Assembly (NCBI GenBank): GCA_029747015.1
Contig: JAKOGI010000001.1
Location: 4,335,001-4,399,000 of the forward strand
Length of the DNA stretch: 64,000 nucleotides
Source of the DNA: Carnegiea gigantea
Lineage: Eukaryota > Streptophyta > Magnoliopsida > Caryophyllales > Cactaceae
Direction of reading: 5' to 3'
Shown here: piece by piece, positions 12,528 to 24,299 of the stretch
Layout: every line of letters starts with the position of its first letter
How positions within the stretch are numbered: the first letter of the stretch is position 1
Position numbers and translations under genes: made by a program
Notes under the pieces: generated by a model
What the model was told of the DNA's origin: nothing
Databases searched by the model: none
What the model saw: only the letters and a program-made list of their open reading frames with translations

Positions 12528-15500
12528 TTACTCGAGTGTCATCTTTAACAAAGCCATCCGGATAAAAATAGGCCACCAAATATTAATGTCAGACACTCGC
12601 TCCTTAAAATAAGCAACAGAAGCATCTCTATGAGGTCTTCTTGCACCACCAATCATGCCAGGAACACAAGGCAGACCCATCTGCAGCCTCAAAAGAGAAG
12701 TAATCACCCTCAAATATGTCTTCAAAGACCCCTAAAGAAAGCCATTCGATAAAGAGGGAGGCCAACCAAATCCACCCTCACTCTATTTGATTGTAACCAC
12801 TTCTCTCTGAGTTTCCCTTCTTATTCGTAAATTTCCACAACTATTTACCGAAAAGCGTCCCATTGAAGAGGCGTAAATCCCTACCACCTAAACCTCCTTG
12901 TAACACCCACACAATGTTCCGTCTCACGACATGATACTTGAAATCACTTCGAAATGAAACCCAAAGGAACCGCGAACTTGTTAGCCACAAAAGATGGTAC
13001 GGCAAATAGCTAAAGGAAGTAAGTGAGAACACTTTTGACAAGAGTTAATTTGCCCCTTTTCAATAGGTATTTAGACTTCCATCCTGAAAGACTTTTCACT
13101 GAACTATCAACAATTGGCTTCCATGTATATTGTCCTTAAATCTCACACCAAGGGGGAGACCTAGGTAAGTAGTCGGAAAGGAATCAAAGGTGTGTGCAAC
13201 CCAAAGCTCCACCGGCCATTGTTATGTTGTCCACTGTTCTTACCAGTAGGATAAAGCTTTTTGCCAACTTAACTCTCATGCCCAACACTGCCTCAAACCA
13301 AGTAAGAACACAATGGAGATTCACCATTTGCTCATAATCGTAATCAAGGATTCAAAATGCGGTTTCGGTCGCGATTTCGGTTTCGGTAGCGGTACGGCAA
13401 AATCGCTCGAATACGGCAATCGCGCTCCATATCGCGGCTATCGCGACGTGAAAACGCGGTTCGTCAAACTTCAAAACCTTTCCAATGCGGCCGTTTCGTT
13501 GCGGTTCGGCCACATTTTGAATCCATGATCGTAATTACCACAATATTGTAGTATCAACCAGGAAAAAAAAAAGAAAAAAAAAGATGCAATCAAAGCTATC
13601 AAGTTCAATCTACCTGCATAAAACCTAGATTTGAGCTAGTGAAAAGTGAAAACCTCCATCACCAACAAAACCAGAAAAGGGGAGGGAAAAACACATAAAG
13701 AACCGATGACGAGAACCACAAAAGAGTAGAGGAGACACAATGACAGATCAAACCAATCCGCTTATCCCCAAAACTCATTCCTTTCATCACATACATCAAG
13801 AAATCCTGCTTCACATGATCAGAAGCATTTTCGATATCCACCTCACAAATAACTCATTTAGAGGCCAAAAAGAACTCAATTAGAGAACCGTTGATAGGAA
13901 CTGAGCAAGTGGAAGAGAGGCAATGACGAATCCAAGCAATCCGGTTAACCCCCCAAACCCATTCCTTTTCTTCACATATATCAAGAAATCCTAATTCACG
14001 TGATCAAAAGCCTTTTTCAATATCCCACTTATGGATAACTCCCGGCTATCCTAACTTGATCTTGCTATCAAAAAGTTCATTAACTATAAGCATATTCTAC
14101 CGCACCCGCACAAAGGCATTTTGATTTTCTAAAATGAATCCCTGATGACACCCCTAGCCTATGTGCCAAAAGCTTAGAAGCAATTTGTAAATGTAACCGA
14201 GTAAGCTGATAAGCCAAAAATCTTTAGTGTTCCTACCATTAGCTTAGCTAGGGATTAAAACCAATAAAAGTGGACACAAATCTTCACGAAGGAAATCTCA
14301 CCAGACATACTCATCACATCATTTAACCGCATTCCAATTACATTGAAGAAACGCCATAGCCATGCCATCAAGTCTATAGCCTCATCCCAAGAGCCATCAA
14401 GAAGAGCTTTCATAAGTTCTTCCTAATCAAATGGCATCCCAATAATCTCCATAGCAAAACCCATAACAATGCATCAACTTCAAGTCTCTAAGGTTCAAGC
14501 TTAGTAAACAAAGATTTATAGAAACCATGAATTACAAACTTCACATGTTGAAGCACATCAAAAAAAACCTCATCCACTGATGCATAAAATTATAACCTAA
14601 ATTGCCTGTGGAGATTAGCCACTTTAAGATTAGCCACTTTGTGGGAAAATCTTGCATAGCAGCCTCCTGCTTGAGCCACAAAGTGCTCTCTAGATTTCTA
14701 TTCCCAAAAAATTTCCTCCACCAAAGTAATCTTAGCCAATCATCTTTAGCAACCTTTCTTTCTTGAATCTCATTGCTAGAAAGACTACAAGATCTTATTT
14801 TGCATTAAATGAATTAATAATACCAATGAGATTATATTTTTGAGCCTTAAGGTCTCCAAAACTTCTTCATCAAGCTTTCCAGCAACAACAATACTAGCAA
14901 AACCAACAATTTGTGCCTCCCCCACCCCCTCAAGTCTTTGCTAAGATCAATAAAACCTTCACTCCACCCACATATTCTCAAACCTAAAAGGGCCTCTTAA
15001 AATTTACTGTTTCAAGCCAGAGGAAAGCGATCAGGAATGCATCTAGTTAGTCTCTTATGAAGCAAGTCCGAAAACGCTTCTCCCAATCTGAGGACACAAA
15101 AAAAAGGGTCCAATCTTGAACGCACATATTCATCTCCAATCCTTGATCAAGTACCCCTCCCCTTGTGGAAAAGTAGAATAGCTTATGAAATCCATCAACT
15201 CCGCCATTATATTAGGAGGACAAACCCATATACCTCTTCCATGACGATACAAAATTTCCTTATGCATCAAGATCCAAACCATCCGTCTCTAAGACCATGC
15301 ATATCATCCCACAATTTCAATTTATCAATTCTGCCTTGCAGACCGTAAACACCACTGAAGACCCAAGTGAGCTACCATCATCCATTTGGAGGATGCAAGT
15401 AACTGAAAAATCTCCACAAGAAGAAGGCACCAAATAAAAAGTACTCTCATCCCACATCACTAACTAGTTGATCCTATTGCGTCAAGAGCAACATAACCAA

Positions 15501-15640
15501 CATTCTGGTTCCCCTTAATGGTGTGAATCGCTAAGCTACATATCCTTAAGTTTTGCCTCTCGAAGAAAAACAAGATCACGTATCTAATCCCTTTAAAAAA
15601 AATTATAGGGGAACTTTTTTATCCCGATCCTTTAAACCCT
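12528..15640 (-). pseudogene. L1-type LINE ORF2 relic (endonuclease to C-terminus)
   Basis: Read from right to left, the pieces follow L1 ORF2 order. An endonuclease piece containing RQNLRICSLAIHTIKGNQNV and VALDAI lies near 15590-15470. A WEKRFRTCF then GLRICGW piece (endonuclease-RT linker) lies near 15090-14975. The reverse-transcriptase motif DIENASDHVKQDFLMYVM lies near 13840-13785. SDFKYHVVRRNIVWVLQGG and GGRDLRLFN lie near 12945-12855. The same landmarks occur in the plus-strand relic at 24.3-27.6 kb, which supports the call. Frames are broken throughout. The segment around DIE-KAF-DHV is present twice, near 13790-13840 and 13980-14035, an internal duplication of about 190 bp. A hAT-like MITE sits at 13345-13527. 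Confidence 0.8.
13345..13527. mobile_element. hAT-like MITE inside the L1 relic, with 8-bp TSD
   Basis: The 8-mer ATCGTAAT occurs at 13337-13344 and 13528-13535. Between the copies lies a 183-bp segment whose ends, CAAGGATTCAAAATGCGG and CCACATTTTGAATCCATG, are inverted repeats. The interior is CG-rich (GCGGTTTCGGTCGCG-like motifs), unlike the AT-rich surroundings. An 8-bp duplication with CA...TG ends fits hAT superfamily derivatives. It carries no coding sequence. Confidence 0.85.
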
Positions 15641-17600
15641 CAACTCCTAGAAAGAGACCTAAACGTGAGACACCATCATCCCACTAGAAGAGGTTCAAGG
15701 CTGACTCCAAACTCTACCCTTAACAACTCCCTTTGCCTCCTAATTGCTGGTTGTATTCTGTGCACACTAGTTTTGGGCATGACGACATTCTTATTAATCC
15801 TTGATAGAAGGTGAATAACCTCACCACCTAACATAGCCAGATAAAGGTACACCAATACGCCCAGCTATGCTTCTGAGTTTAGAGCCACCCATTTGAAAAT
15901 ATTTTCAGCATTAATGGAGTGGGATTCTTTTGGTGTTGTGGAGACAAGAGAAGTACACATGTAAGGAAGCATGCAGCATGCAGATCTTTACCATTTGAGT
16001 AGATACCCATCGAAATCCAAGGCCACTCATGAAAATTGTTAAAACTATTATCCGTCACCCTGGACATAGGAGCATTCCAGCGGGAGCTAACACACACCAT
16101 AGAGCATCGCGAACAACATGCTGAGGCAGGTCATACAAAACACTGTCACATAAATCGAAATCGCGAGGACCGCAACACAATTATACACTGACAACGTTGA
16201 ATGATTACCCATAGATGGGAAAAAGCCAAAGAATTATTAACCACCAGAGAAGGGGACTAACACTCTCTTTAAATAACCAAGGCAAATTGAGAGAAGACGA
16301 AGAGCCAATTGATTAGAATGGTTAGAAAAAGTTAAAGACTGCTCACCTGCACACTGATATCAACTTCTAACTTTGCAGGATCAAAACGAGTGACATAATG
16401 ACGAGAAGAAAACCTCATATCAAAGCATCTGGAGGCCACACAGCAAAGTCCTTGCCTTCCGAAGCAGGATTAGAAACGCCACTAGTACTTTCACAACCTC
16501 CACTCCTCAAGCTTCTGCGTCATGAATGAACTTACCTGTGCAAAGAACCAGAAACCTGCCCACCCTCTCTATATTGTCCCTTTCCTTCCCTCTAGAATTA
16601 ATGTTACACTCGTAACTCTTTCAAAGCTGAAGGTTCTTCAAGTGCTTTAATAGCATTCCTCTAGGGCGAGGCTGAAACAACACCAGCAACTAGTTTCAAC
16701 AAGCAAATGATCAAAGAAAGCAAGTTGGTTCTCCAATAAAAGCACATATAGGATAACATCCTAGAGGTGGAGTGGACGTGGAAGTTGGAGAAGATGGGGG
16801 CACAGAGGCAGAGATTGTTGATGACAAAGGTAGGGGCCAATATAGATAGCCCACTTGCTCCAAGTTGGAGGAGCGAACAATCTCAGTAAGAGATTCAAAA
16901 ATTCTAGCCCAACACTTCTCATTCTGGCCTGCTGGGAAAATGACAAATTATCTTCAACCGTTTTTTATTTCAGACAATTGCAGATATTTTCCAGCCCTGT
17001 TAGTCTTGGATTCCAAAAGAAAAATACTTGCACCTCGACACATTTGATTACAATTGGAGAACTTAACCTTGCGGAATATGCCTGGCACATAGCAATTGGC
17101 TCAGGCAGCAATGGCGAGAACTTCCTGAGAACTCCCCCTCCCATTCTTAGAGATTTTTCCCTCCCATTCTTAAAGATTTTTAAGATATCCTCTCTTGTCT
17201 TAACAATAGCTAGATCAAAAGATTTAGCTTCCAATAGCCACAAACCTCTTACAGCCTCCTATCATAATTCAAACCAAAACAGTAGCAAACAGAGAAGAAA
17301 GCACCACAGATAATGGGAAAGCACAAGCTAGCACCACTGCAACACAAAACAAGCAAACTTGACCCTTGAAAGGCCTGGATGACCTCTTCTAAAGAAGAAA
17401 ACAAATTTCTGGTGACTCAACGACCCAACCACCAGCGAAAACCTCACCAGCAGCAACAGAAACTGCAGCAACTTCACTTACCCCCACAACTGATGGAGAA
17501 ATACACCAGGAGAGAGCAGATTTGGAAAAAGGGTAAAATCGCCAAAAGAGGACACCTCGAGCAGTAGGCAATAATGGCAAAGGCTCCCGAAGACCTGAGG
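15641..17600 (-). pseudogene. Possible 5' part of the L1 relic (ORF1 region)
   Basis: This lies immediately 5', in minus-strand terms, of the recognisable endonuclease piece, where L1 ORF1 would be. Open segments on the minus strand (17243-16965, starting LLEAKSFDLAIVKTREDILK) have protein-like composition but no domain I can assign with certainty. No zinc knuckle was seen. The plus-strand frame 16855-17313 lies opposite and has no recognisable features. The left limit of the element is unknown. Confidence 0.35.
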
Positions 17601-20477
17601 CCTCAGGACCTGAGTCTCACCCATGAATCAGACCACCCACTCTATCTTCCTCTCTCTCCAAATAGCTCTTACATTCATTAGACCAATTGACCAATTTTAG
17701 AGTTCTCCTACACACCTTCACCATCATGAAACACCGCATTCACAAAATGTCAACTGGCAGGCCTTCAAACAGAGACAAAGTTACAATACTGAAGAGGAAG
17801 TTCCTGCAACCCATTGCTCCAGTGGTGCCAATCATAGGCCTAGTCATTCAATGGCGTGAAAATCATCTGAGTATCTCATGGGCAGCTAAAGGATGAAACA
17901 CCATGAAATCAATACAACACAATCATGCATTTATTTGGCCCTGTTAAAGTAAAACGCTCGACGGATGATAAATCATTCAATCTTCCTTAACTCCTATGAC
18001 ACAACCCCCCGTCCACCAGAAGAGGCGTTACACCACTAGGGAAACCTGGTAGAACTCACTAATCTGGTTTATAGCCTATAGACAAGTTGGTAAAATATTT
18101 TTCCACAAACTACATGACCATTGAGCCTCAAAATCTACCTTTTTTTTTTTAACAATTCTTTTTACTAGAATTTAGACCGTGTCCAATTGATCATAAATTT
18201 GGGGTCCAAATTTAGATCTTGGAAACACAAACAAGTTCACGGAAGCATAATCCTCATCATAAATACGTAAACACCCATAGCGAGATGAAAGTTGATATAA
18301 CCAAACTTATTGTCAATACCGGGACAAGTTAACAAGGTAATCCCATCCATCAAAGGTCCCCCCGGGTTTTCTTGCCTGTCCAAGTCCAAGGTGACCAAAC
18401 GGCAACACGATCATATTTAAGCGACCAAATCAAACTTATTTTACAACATCAATTGAATAGTATGACTTTAGCTTTTTTAAAGTTAAGCCCAGGCTTCAAA
18501 CTCCAGCCCCACACCCTTCCCCCCCCCCCCCCCAAAAAAAAGGTGTTTGATCTTCCACTGAACCAAGCGCGATCCTTCAATCACAGCAAGTTTTTACAGC
18601 CTTCCATAAATTTTCCAAAGAGAGCAAGCTTTGATGAATACAACATCAACCCTTGCGTGAACAAGGTCAACCCACCATAAAACCACTGAAGTCTCAAGAA
18701 GTTACCTACTTAAAAACTTCCTCTACACACTTCTGTGCAAACTTCAAGAAAGTACAGCTTAGCCTTAGACAGTGCCAACTACCCTGATTCCATGAGTAAT
18801 CAAAGCATTGACTATATACATACCAAGGGCATTGCACTCCACATAATTTTCCTCCTTCAAGCAACCAACTTCAAATCAACTGCCTGGTGTGATTCTTAAG
18901 ACTTGTCTGATGGGGTTGCGCAGAAAAAAGATGTAAAGGGAGAGAGCTCTAGAGCGCACAAGTAACAGTGCTAGACGGGTCCGAGGGCACTGGCCTCCGC
19001 GAAAGAGAAGTGGGGAAAGGGGTGAAGAAGAAAAGCTGAAACAGACCCCTCCGCCACCCCATGAATCATATATAAAATTGTAGGCCTCAAAAATAACCCC
19101 CCCCCCTCAAAACTACCTAGAACAGCTCATACCCTCAATTCAATATACGCCAGACCATTAAATTATCATGGTAACATTCCGACAAAGCAACCATCAGCAG
19201 TACATAAATTCATCAATTTCAAAAGTATTAAATTTCAAGGAGAAGAGAAAAGCGCTTAGATTCATTGCTACATAGATAATCTCTTCTGAAAACTCGAAGC
19301 TATGCAAGAAAGCCTAACCCACTAATCTCGAGTCTGAAGATCATCTTTTTCAGCTGGTTTCTCCTATTCACTACGACTTCTATACTGGCCAGGCCATGCT
19401 TCTCCCACTCAATTTAGCCTCTTTTTTGGCTGGTTTCATGAGGAGAAAGATGAAGGCTCATGACATGATGTAGGCTATAGCTGGATCCAGCTGATAGTCT
19501 GGGACAAATATATTCACAGTTCCAGACCAAAAAGTACAAGCAATGCCCATATTAGACAACACTATCAACAAGCAAAAATACGCAGAACCAAAACACGATA
19601 AATTGAGAACCATCTATGTCCTCAAATTGAAAAATCAACACCAGAAGAGATTCTACTGAAGACAAAGGAACCTCAGTGTAAAACAATCACCAAATAGTTC
19701 ACCTGTTAAGAGTTTCTATAACAAAATTCACAATGGGTCAGCTTATTTGCTTGTTTTGATTTTTCCTGCCAACGCAAACCAAAAGTCTAAATCTCCCCCC
19801 AAAGCTTAGGCAGCCACCAAGAAATCCTGCTAAATGGAAAAATTTCAACTTGGCTAGTACTTCCACTATGTGACTTGACAAGGAAGCACCACCTTCTATG
19901 CCGCCGTGGATTTCTTCACTTTGCCATTTGTCCATCTTTTTGATCAGGGCTAGCTAAGCTCGGCCTCTGACCATGAGGGAATGATGAGTTCCGCAATTGC
20001 CCCTTTTTGTATGAGGTAGCATTCCCTAGGTGTCATATTTTAATACAACTTCTAATTACTCAATCAAAACTTCTAAAGACCACCTCCAGCGAAGAGAAAT
20101 GTTACGCAAATACACATACAAATGAATCTGTATATCATAGCCAGCACACACACAAACACATAGGCATAAATGTATATGCATACTGCACGTTGCATGACCA
20201 AATGCACATGCCTGATTGAGATAGAGAAACCACTAGGATAGAGCCAACAATTCAGGCATCGTCAATTTGATGCTCGACAATAGGAGAAGAGTGATGGAGG
20301 CAGGCAAGAAACATCCAACTGGGAAGGGAGAGTGGACAAATTCCTTCCATTAATTCCAAATATCAGATGTCTGATTGTTCCCTTTTTTAACCCTCAAGTC
20401 CCACACGTTCAGAGCTAATCTCTACAGCACAGCATTGAGTAATCAGATCTTTATCCAAGACTCCGTTCTAGATATTA
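17601..20477. other. Intergenic DNA
   Basis: No supported gene on either strand. It contains C-run/A-run junctions (near 18518-18541), a T10 run near 18139 and a C9 run near 19098. Short frames such as 19935-19738 on the minus strand are unidentified. Confidence 0.45.
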
Positions 20478-20690
20478 ATTAACGACCGGAAATACGAATA
20501 GAAAATTTCCAAATCCAACTTGCTACCGTATGCCTAATCGAATCTCATCGAAATGCTACTGATGATTTTCTTCTATTGCAAACAATTAATGACCAGAAAT
20601 ACCAATAGAAAATTTCCAAATCCAACTTGCTACCGTATGCCTATAGAATCTCATCGAAATGCTATGATGATTGTCAGAAGTCCAAAGCCA
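20478..20690. repeat. Two-copy tandem duplication, ~105-bp period
   Basis: ATTAACGACCGGAAATACGA near 20478 and ATTAATGACCAGAAATACCA near 20584 start two copies that share TTTCCAAATCCAACTTGCTA and ATCTCATCGAAATGCTA. No coding potential was seen. Confidence 0.9.
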
Positions 20691-22659
20691 TCATAAGTAC
20701 GAGCTAGCTTACGTAGTGAAATCTCCCAAGCATGCCATTCGAGACAGGATCATATCCCACCAACCTCAGCCTCATTATCTCCCTATCACTCTCATTTACA
20801 CCTGAAAATGGAAAGCAGAACATAAACAATAGAAGTAGAAACCAATCCAAATCTACGAACCCTAATCCTGACAACATACATATAAGAAATCATTCAGCTA
20901 ATACAATAAATGTTTTCAGAAATTACTAATTCCCCCAGCAGTGCGTCTTACATGGAAAGATAGACCACAGAATCCACACAGACACTCTACAGTACAAAGC
21001 ACAGCATATTTTAGATACCGCCACCTACTTCAAATAAGCATGCGACCAACAACAAGTATCATCTAGGCTCCACACAGTCTATGAATTCTATTCCACTTCT
21101 ACCCAAAAAAAATTGGGGGCCCCTCCATGCATTGACCCACATAAAGCTGCTCTTTACAAGCCTCCTTAACATCCCACCTGCACACAATGGCCTATGTAGA
21201 AACAAAACCTCGAAGTTTTGAGTTCCAATCTGGTCAACAAGAATGCATTTTGTCATGAAACTCAAGACAACTCTGAATAAACATTGGCAAGTTCCCAAAG
21301 TTCTGAATACCACATCTAAAGATAGACTACCATCAACACCTGCCTTGGTCAACCAAACTAAGCCAATTTCCGCATTCACTGTGTCGATAATTCAAAACAC
21401 AGGCAATTAGACGTTTTCATATAAAAAGTAATTATTGGAACTCTAGCAGAATCAAAGAAAATTCCAGAGCCGCTGTATAAGCGATAATGACAGAATAAAC
21501 ACACTAAAGAATTTATACTGCAACATTGCACTCAACATCTATTCAACAATGTCAATGCCACAGTACATGGTGCAACGAAGGCAACTTTTGAAGAATTACA
21601 TCTATTAAAAAGTCCCGTAACTGCAAGCAACTGCAACTGTTTGGAAGGCGAGCATCAGAGTACCTTAAAGATATGGTCAACAAGATACGAGAACATGCCT
21701 CTGCAGTGAGGAACTAATTTGTGAGATAAAGAAAGTGCTACCCTACACACGAGTCGGCATCTCTGATGCAATTTCCACCAAAAAAAGCACATCAAGAACA
21801 TGTCAATGCAAGTAATGCTAAAAACAGCTCAATTGGAAAACAAATTGGTTTCACATCGCGACTCATCCTGTGTCCTAAAGACAGGAAATATGTCAGCCAC
21901 TCAAGATCTGGACAAAAGAAACATGTATGATTCCTGCATAACATTCAAAAGAAACATGCATCAATCTCAAAGCTTAACACGAAAAGGGCTGGGGAGGACT
22001 GATTGAAGAGATGTCAATTCCAGTTGTCAAGAGATGCTGTAAGATCATTAGACTGTTCAACATGACTACCATTCATCCAGCAGATGTCTAGCAACAATCC
22101 CCAAAAAGATCTTTCTTTAAGTGACCATCTCACTCTGCTCTATAACATAGACCATATTGCTTGGTTTCTTTTTCATAAGCTTCTGTTCTGTCAGAAGCAA
22201 GAATGAATGCAGGAGTTCCAATTTATATTAACTACACGAGAGCAGGTTAGCTGGAGCATACCTAGAGCACGTACTGTGCACCTCATATTTCATGTCTCCA
22301 ATCAGATACAGAACTCCCAAAAAATTAGAATACATGAACCCACTTTCAACATGGTTAAAGTACAACGCATGCGGAAGATATCAGCTGGCTGAAGTGCTTT
22401 ATACACATGTATCTAATTCTTAAAAGAATCCTCAAGTTTTTTTTTTTGGGGGGGGGGGAGATAAGGAAAGAATCCTCAAGTTTTGCTTCATCAAAGAGAA
22501 ATTATATTCCTATTTCAGGAATAGGCTCACAAAAATTATGAACCCCCCCCCCCCAAAAAAAAAAAAAAAGCTATTCGAGCTGCTCAGAGCCAACAGTAAG
22601 AACAATCCTCAAAAGACATAATAAGAGAGGGAAGTCAAATGTACGATGTTCTAGTCCAA
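20691..22659. other. Intergenic DNA
   Basis: A 106-codon minus-strand frame (21379-21059) has no recognisable motif. Homopolymer junctions T11/G10 near 22439 and C11/A16 near 22543 are present. Nothing else was recognised. Confidence 0.45.
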
Positions 22660-24090
22660 GAACAAGCATGAAGTGCTCTCTCCAAGTTGCCAATGCTACA
22701 ACATAAAAGAGCACATTCTACGTAAGTCACATCAAAGGATACTAGAACAAGACTTAACCACAATAATCATCTACGATGAAGCTAAATGATACCAGTTGCA
22801 GAGGGCCTATTCTGGTATGCCCACACAACAGCAAGTCCATACATGTCCTTCAACAACATAAAATCAAGAACATAATGCTATACATATCCTCTAGATTAGT
22901 AGACACATCAATAACATCCAAAAAAGACCTGCCAACATTTGATTGCATTATTATCACACAGCGAACCAGTACTCACCCCTAAGCTCATAACTAAGCAGTA
23001 CAAAACTTGCAACACCCTTAACAAATACCAGTTTGTCATGAGAACATGTTCAATGGAAAACAATTACCCATGTTTCAAATCATTCGTGCAAATTGTCTTA
23101 TAAAGCAGGGGAAAAAAGATTGGTGCAGAACATTCTACAATATGTTTAGTCTAAGCCGTCCCACTGTGAAGCTTTAACAAACACCCCATAATTTTAGCTT
23201 TCATCTCATAATGTATGCCTCTTTGGTTCACATTAGCACTACATCCCATCTTAAAATCAATTAAAAAAACTGAATGAGAATATATTTCACATGAAATCCA
23301 CTGTAAATTCCACTCATATTACCACCTGGGGACAACTGATGGTCGATAATCTCCAAATTCACATCACAGATTACGTTTGTTGATGAAGCCAGCACAAGAC
23401 TTCTGAATCTCCAAAAATCTAAATGGCAAAAGCAACAGCCACAATAGCGTCTGCATGACTTGAGATACACATAACAGACGCAACCACTCCAACAATTTGT
23501 CGGTGCCTAGTTTAGCAATTCCCCATGATGTCAACCTGGCAATTTCTTTGTGCCCTGTGATAATTAAGAGGGACAACACCCCCGCCCCCTCTTGTTCTCT
23601 ATGTGAAAATCAATCATCTACAACAGCTACTTGAAAATTAGAGTACTCACATACAGCTAGATACACCCCCCAACCCACCCACCCAAAACGCGGTTGTCAA
23701 GTAGTAATCTGACTTGTTGGATGCATAAGGAGTTCAGTAGCGATAGAACTGATCTGTCGACACAGACAAGATACTGAAGTAACTGAACACTGCAATTTAC
23801 TCCACGTAAAACTTGGCTCTCCCCCTTCCCCTCCAAACATTATCCTTCAACAAATTAGAACCACGAATATGCAAGGATAAAGTCATAAACCCTCCCACCA
23901 TCACATCTCTCTCTCTCTCCACTCCTTCCCCTTCCCCTAAGTCCCGAGGTAGTACCCTGGTTGAACACGCATTTCCTTTCACACCTCGATCATTTACTTG
24001 TTATACCCAAGTCTGACTTCAACCTCAGCAAACCATCCTCTTTCAATGCGAGATATTCCAATGACTTAACTTGAGATGTTTGCATAATTC
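22660..24090. repeat. Diverged copy of the block at 32.03-32.96 kb
   Basis: Short stretches match, in the same order and orientation, a block about 9.3 kb downstream. AAGCATGAA...CTCCAAGTTGCCAA (22666) corresponds to AAACATGAA...CCGCAAGTTGGCCAA (32038). AAATGATACCA at 22784 recurs near 32183. GTGAAAATCAATCATC (23602) pairs with GTGAAAATTGATCACC (32511). Similarity is patchy and interrupted by indels. It may be an old segmental duplication or two copies of an unrecognised element. Confidence 0.5.
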
Positions 24091-24299
24091 CCATTTCCTA
24101 TCTTCCTAATGACTAAATCCTATGACTGTCATACATATTTTTAACGACATCCATTCATATTGTCTATTTTATCATTCAAATATCAAAGGACAGCATAGAT
24201 TGGTACATATTTTCAAAGACGTCTATTTATATTGTCTATTTTATCCAAACATCTCTTGCTCTTAACCTCTTGGTTTGGCACGAAGCGTTACCATTGATG

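Noticed and set aside
16855..17313. 152-codon plus-strand frame
   Set aside because: No recognisable domain; it lies opposite the presumed L1 ORF1 region and has no neighbouring signals.
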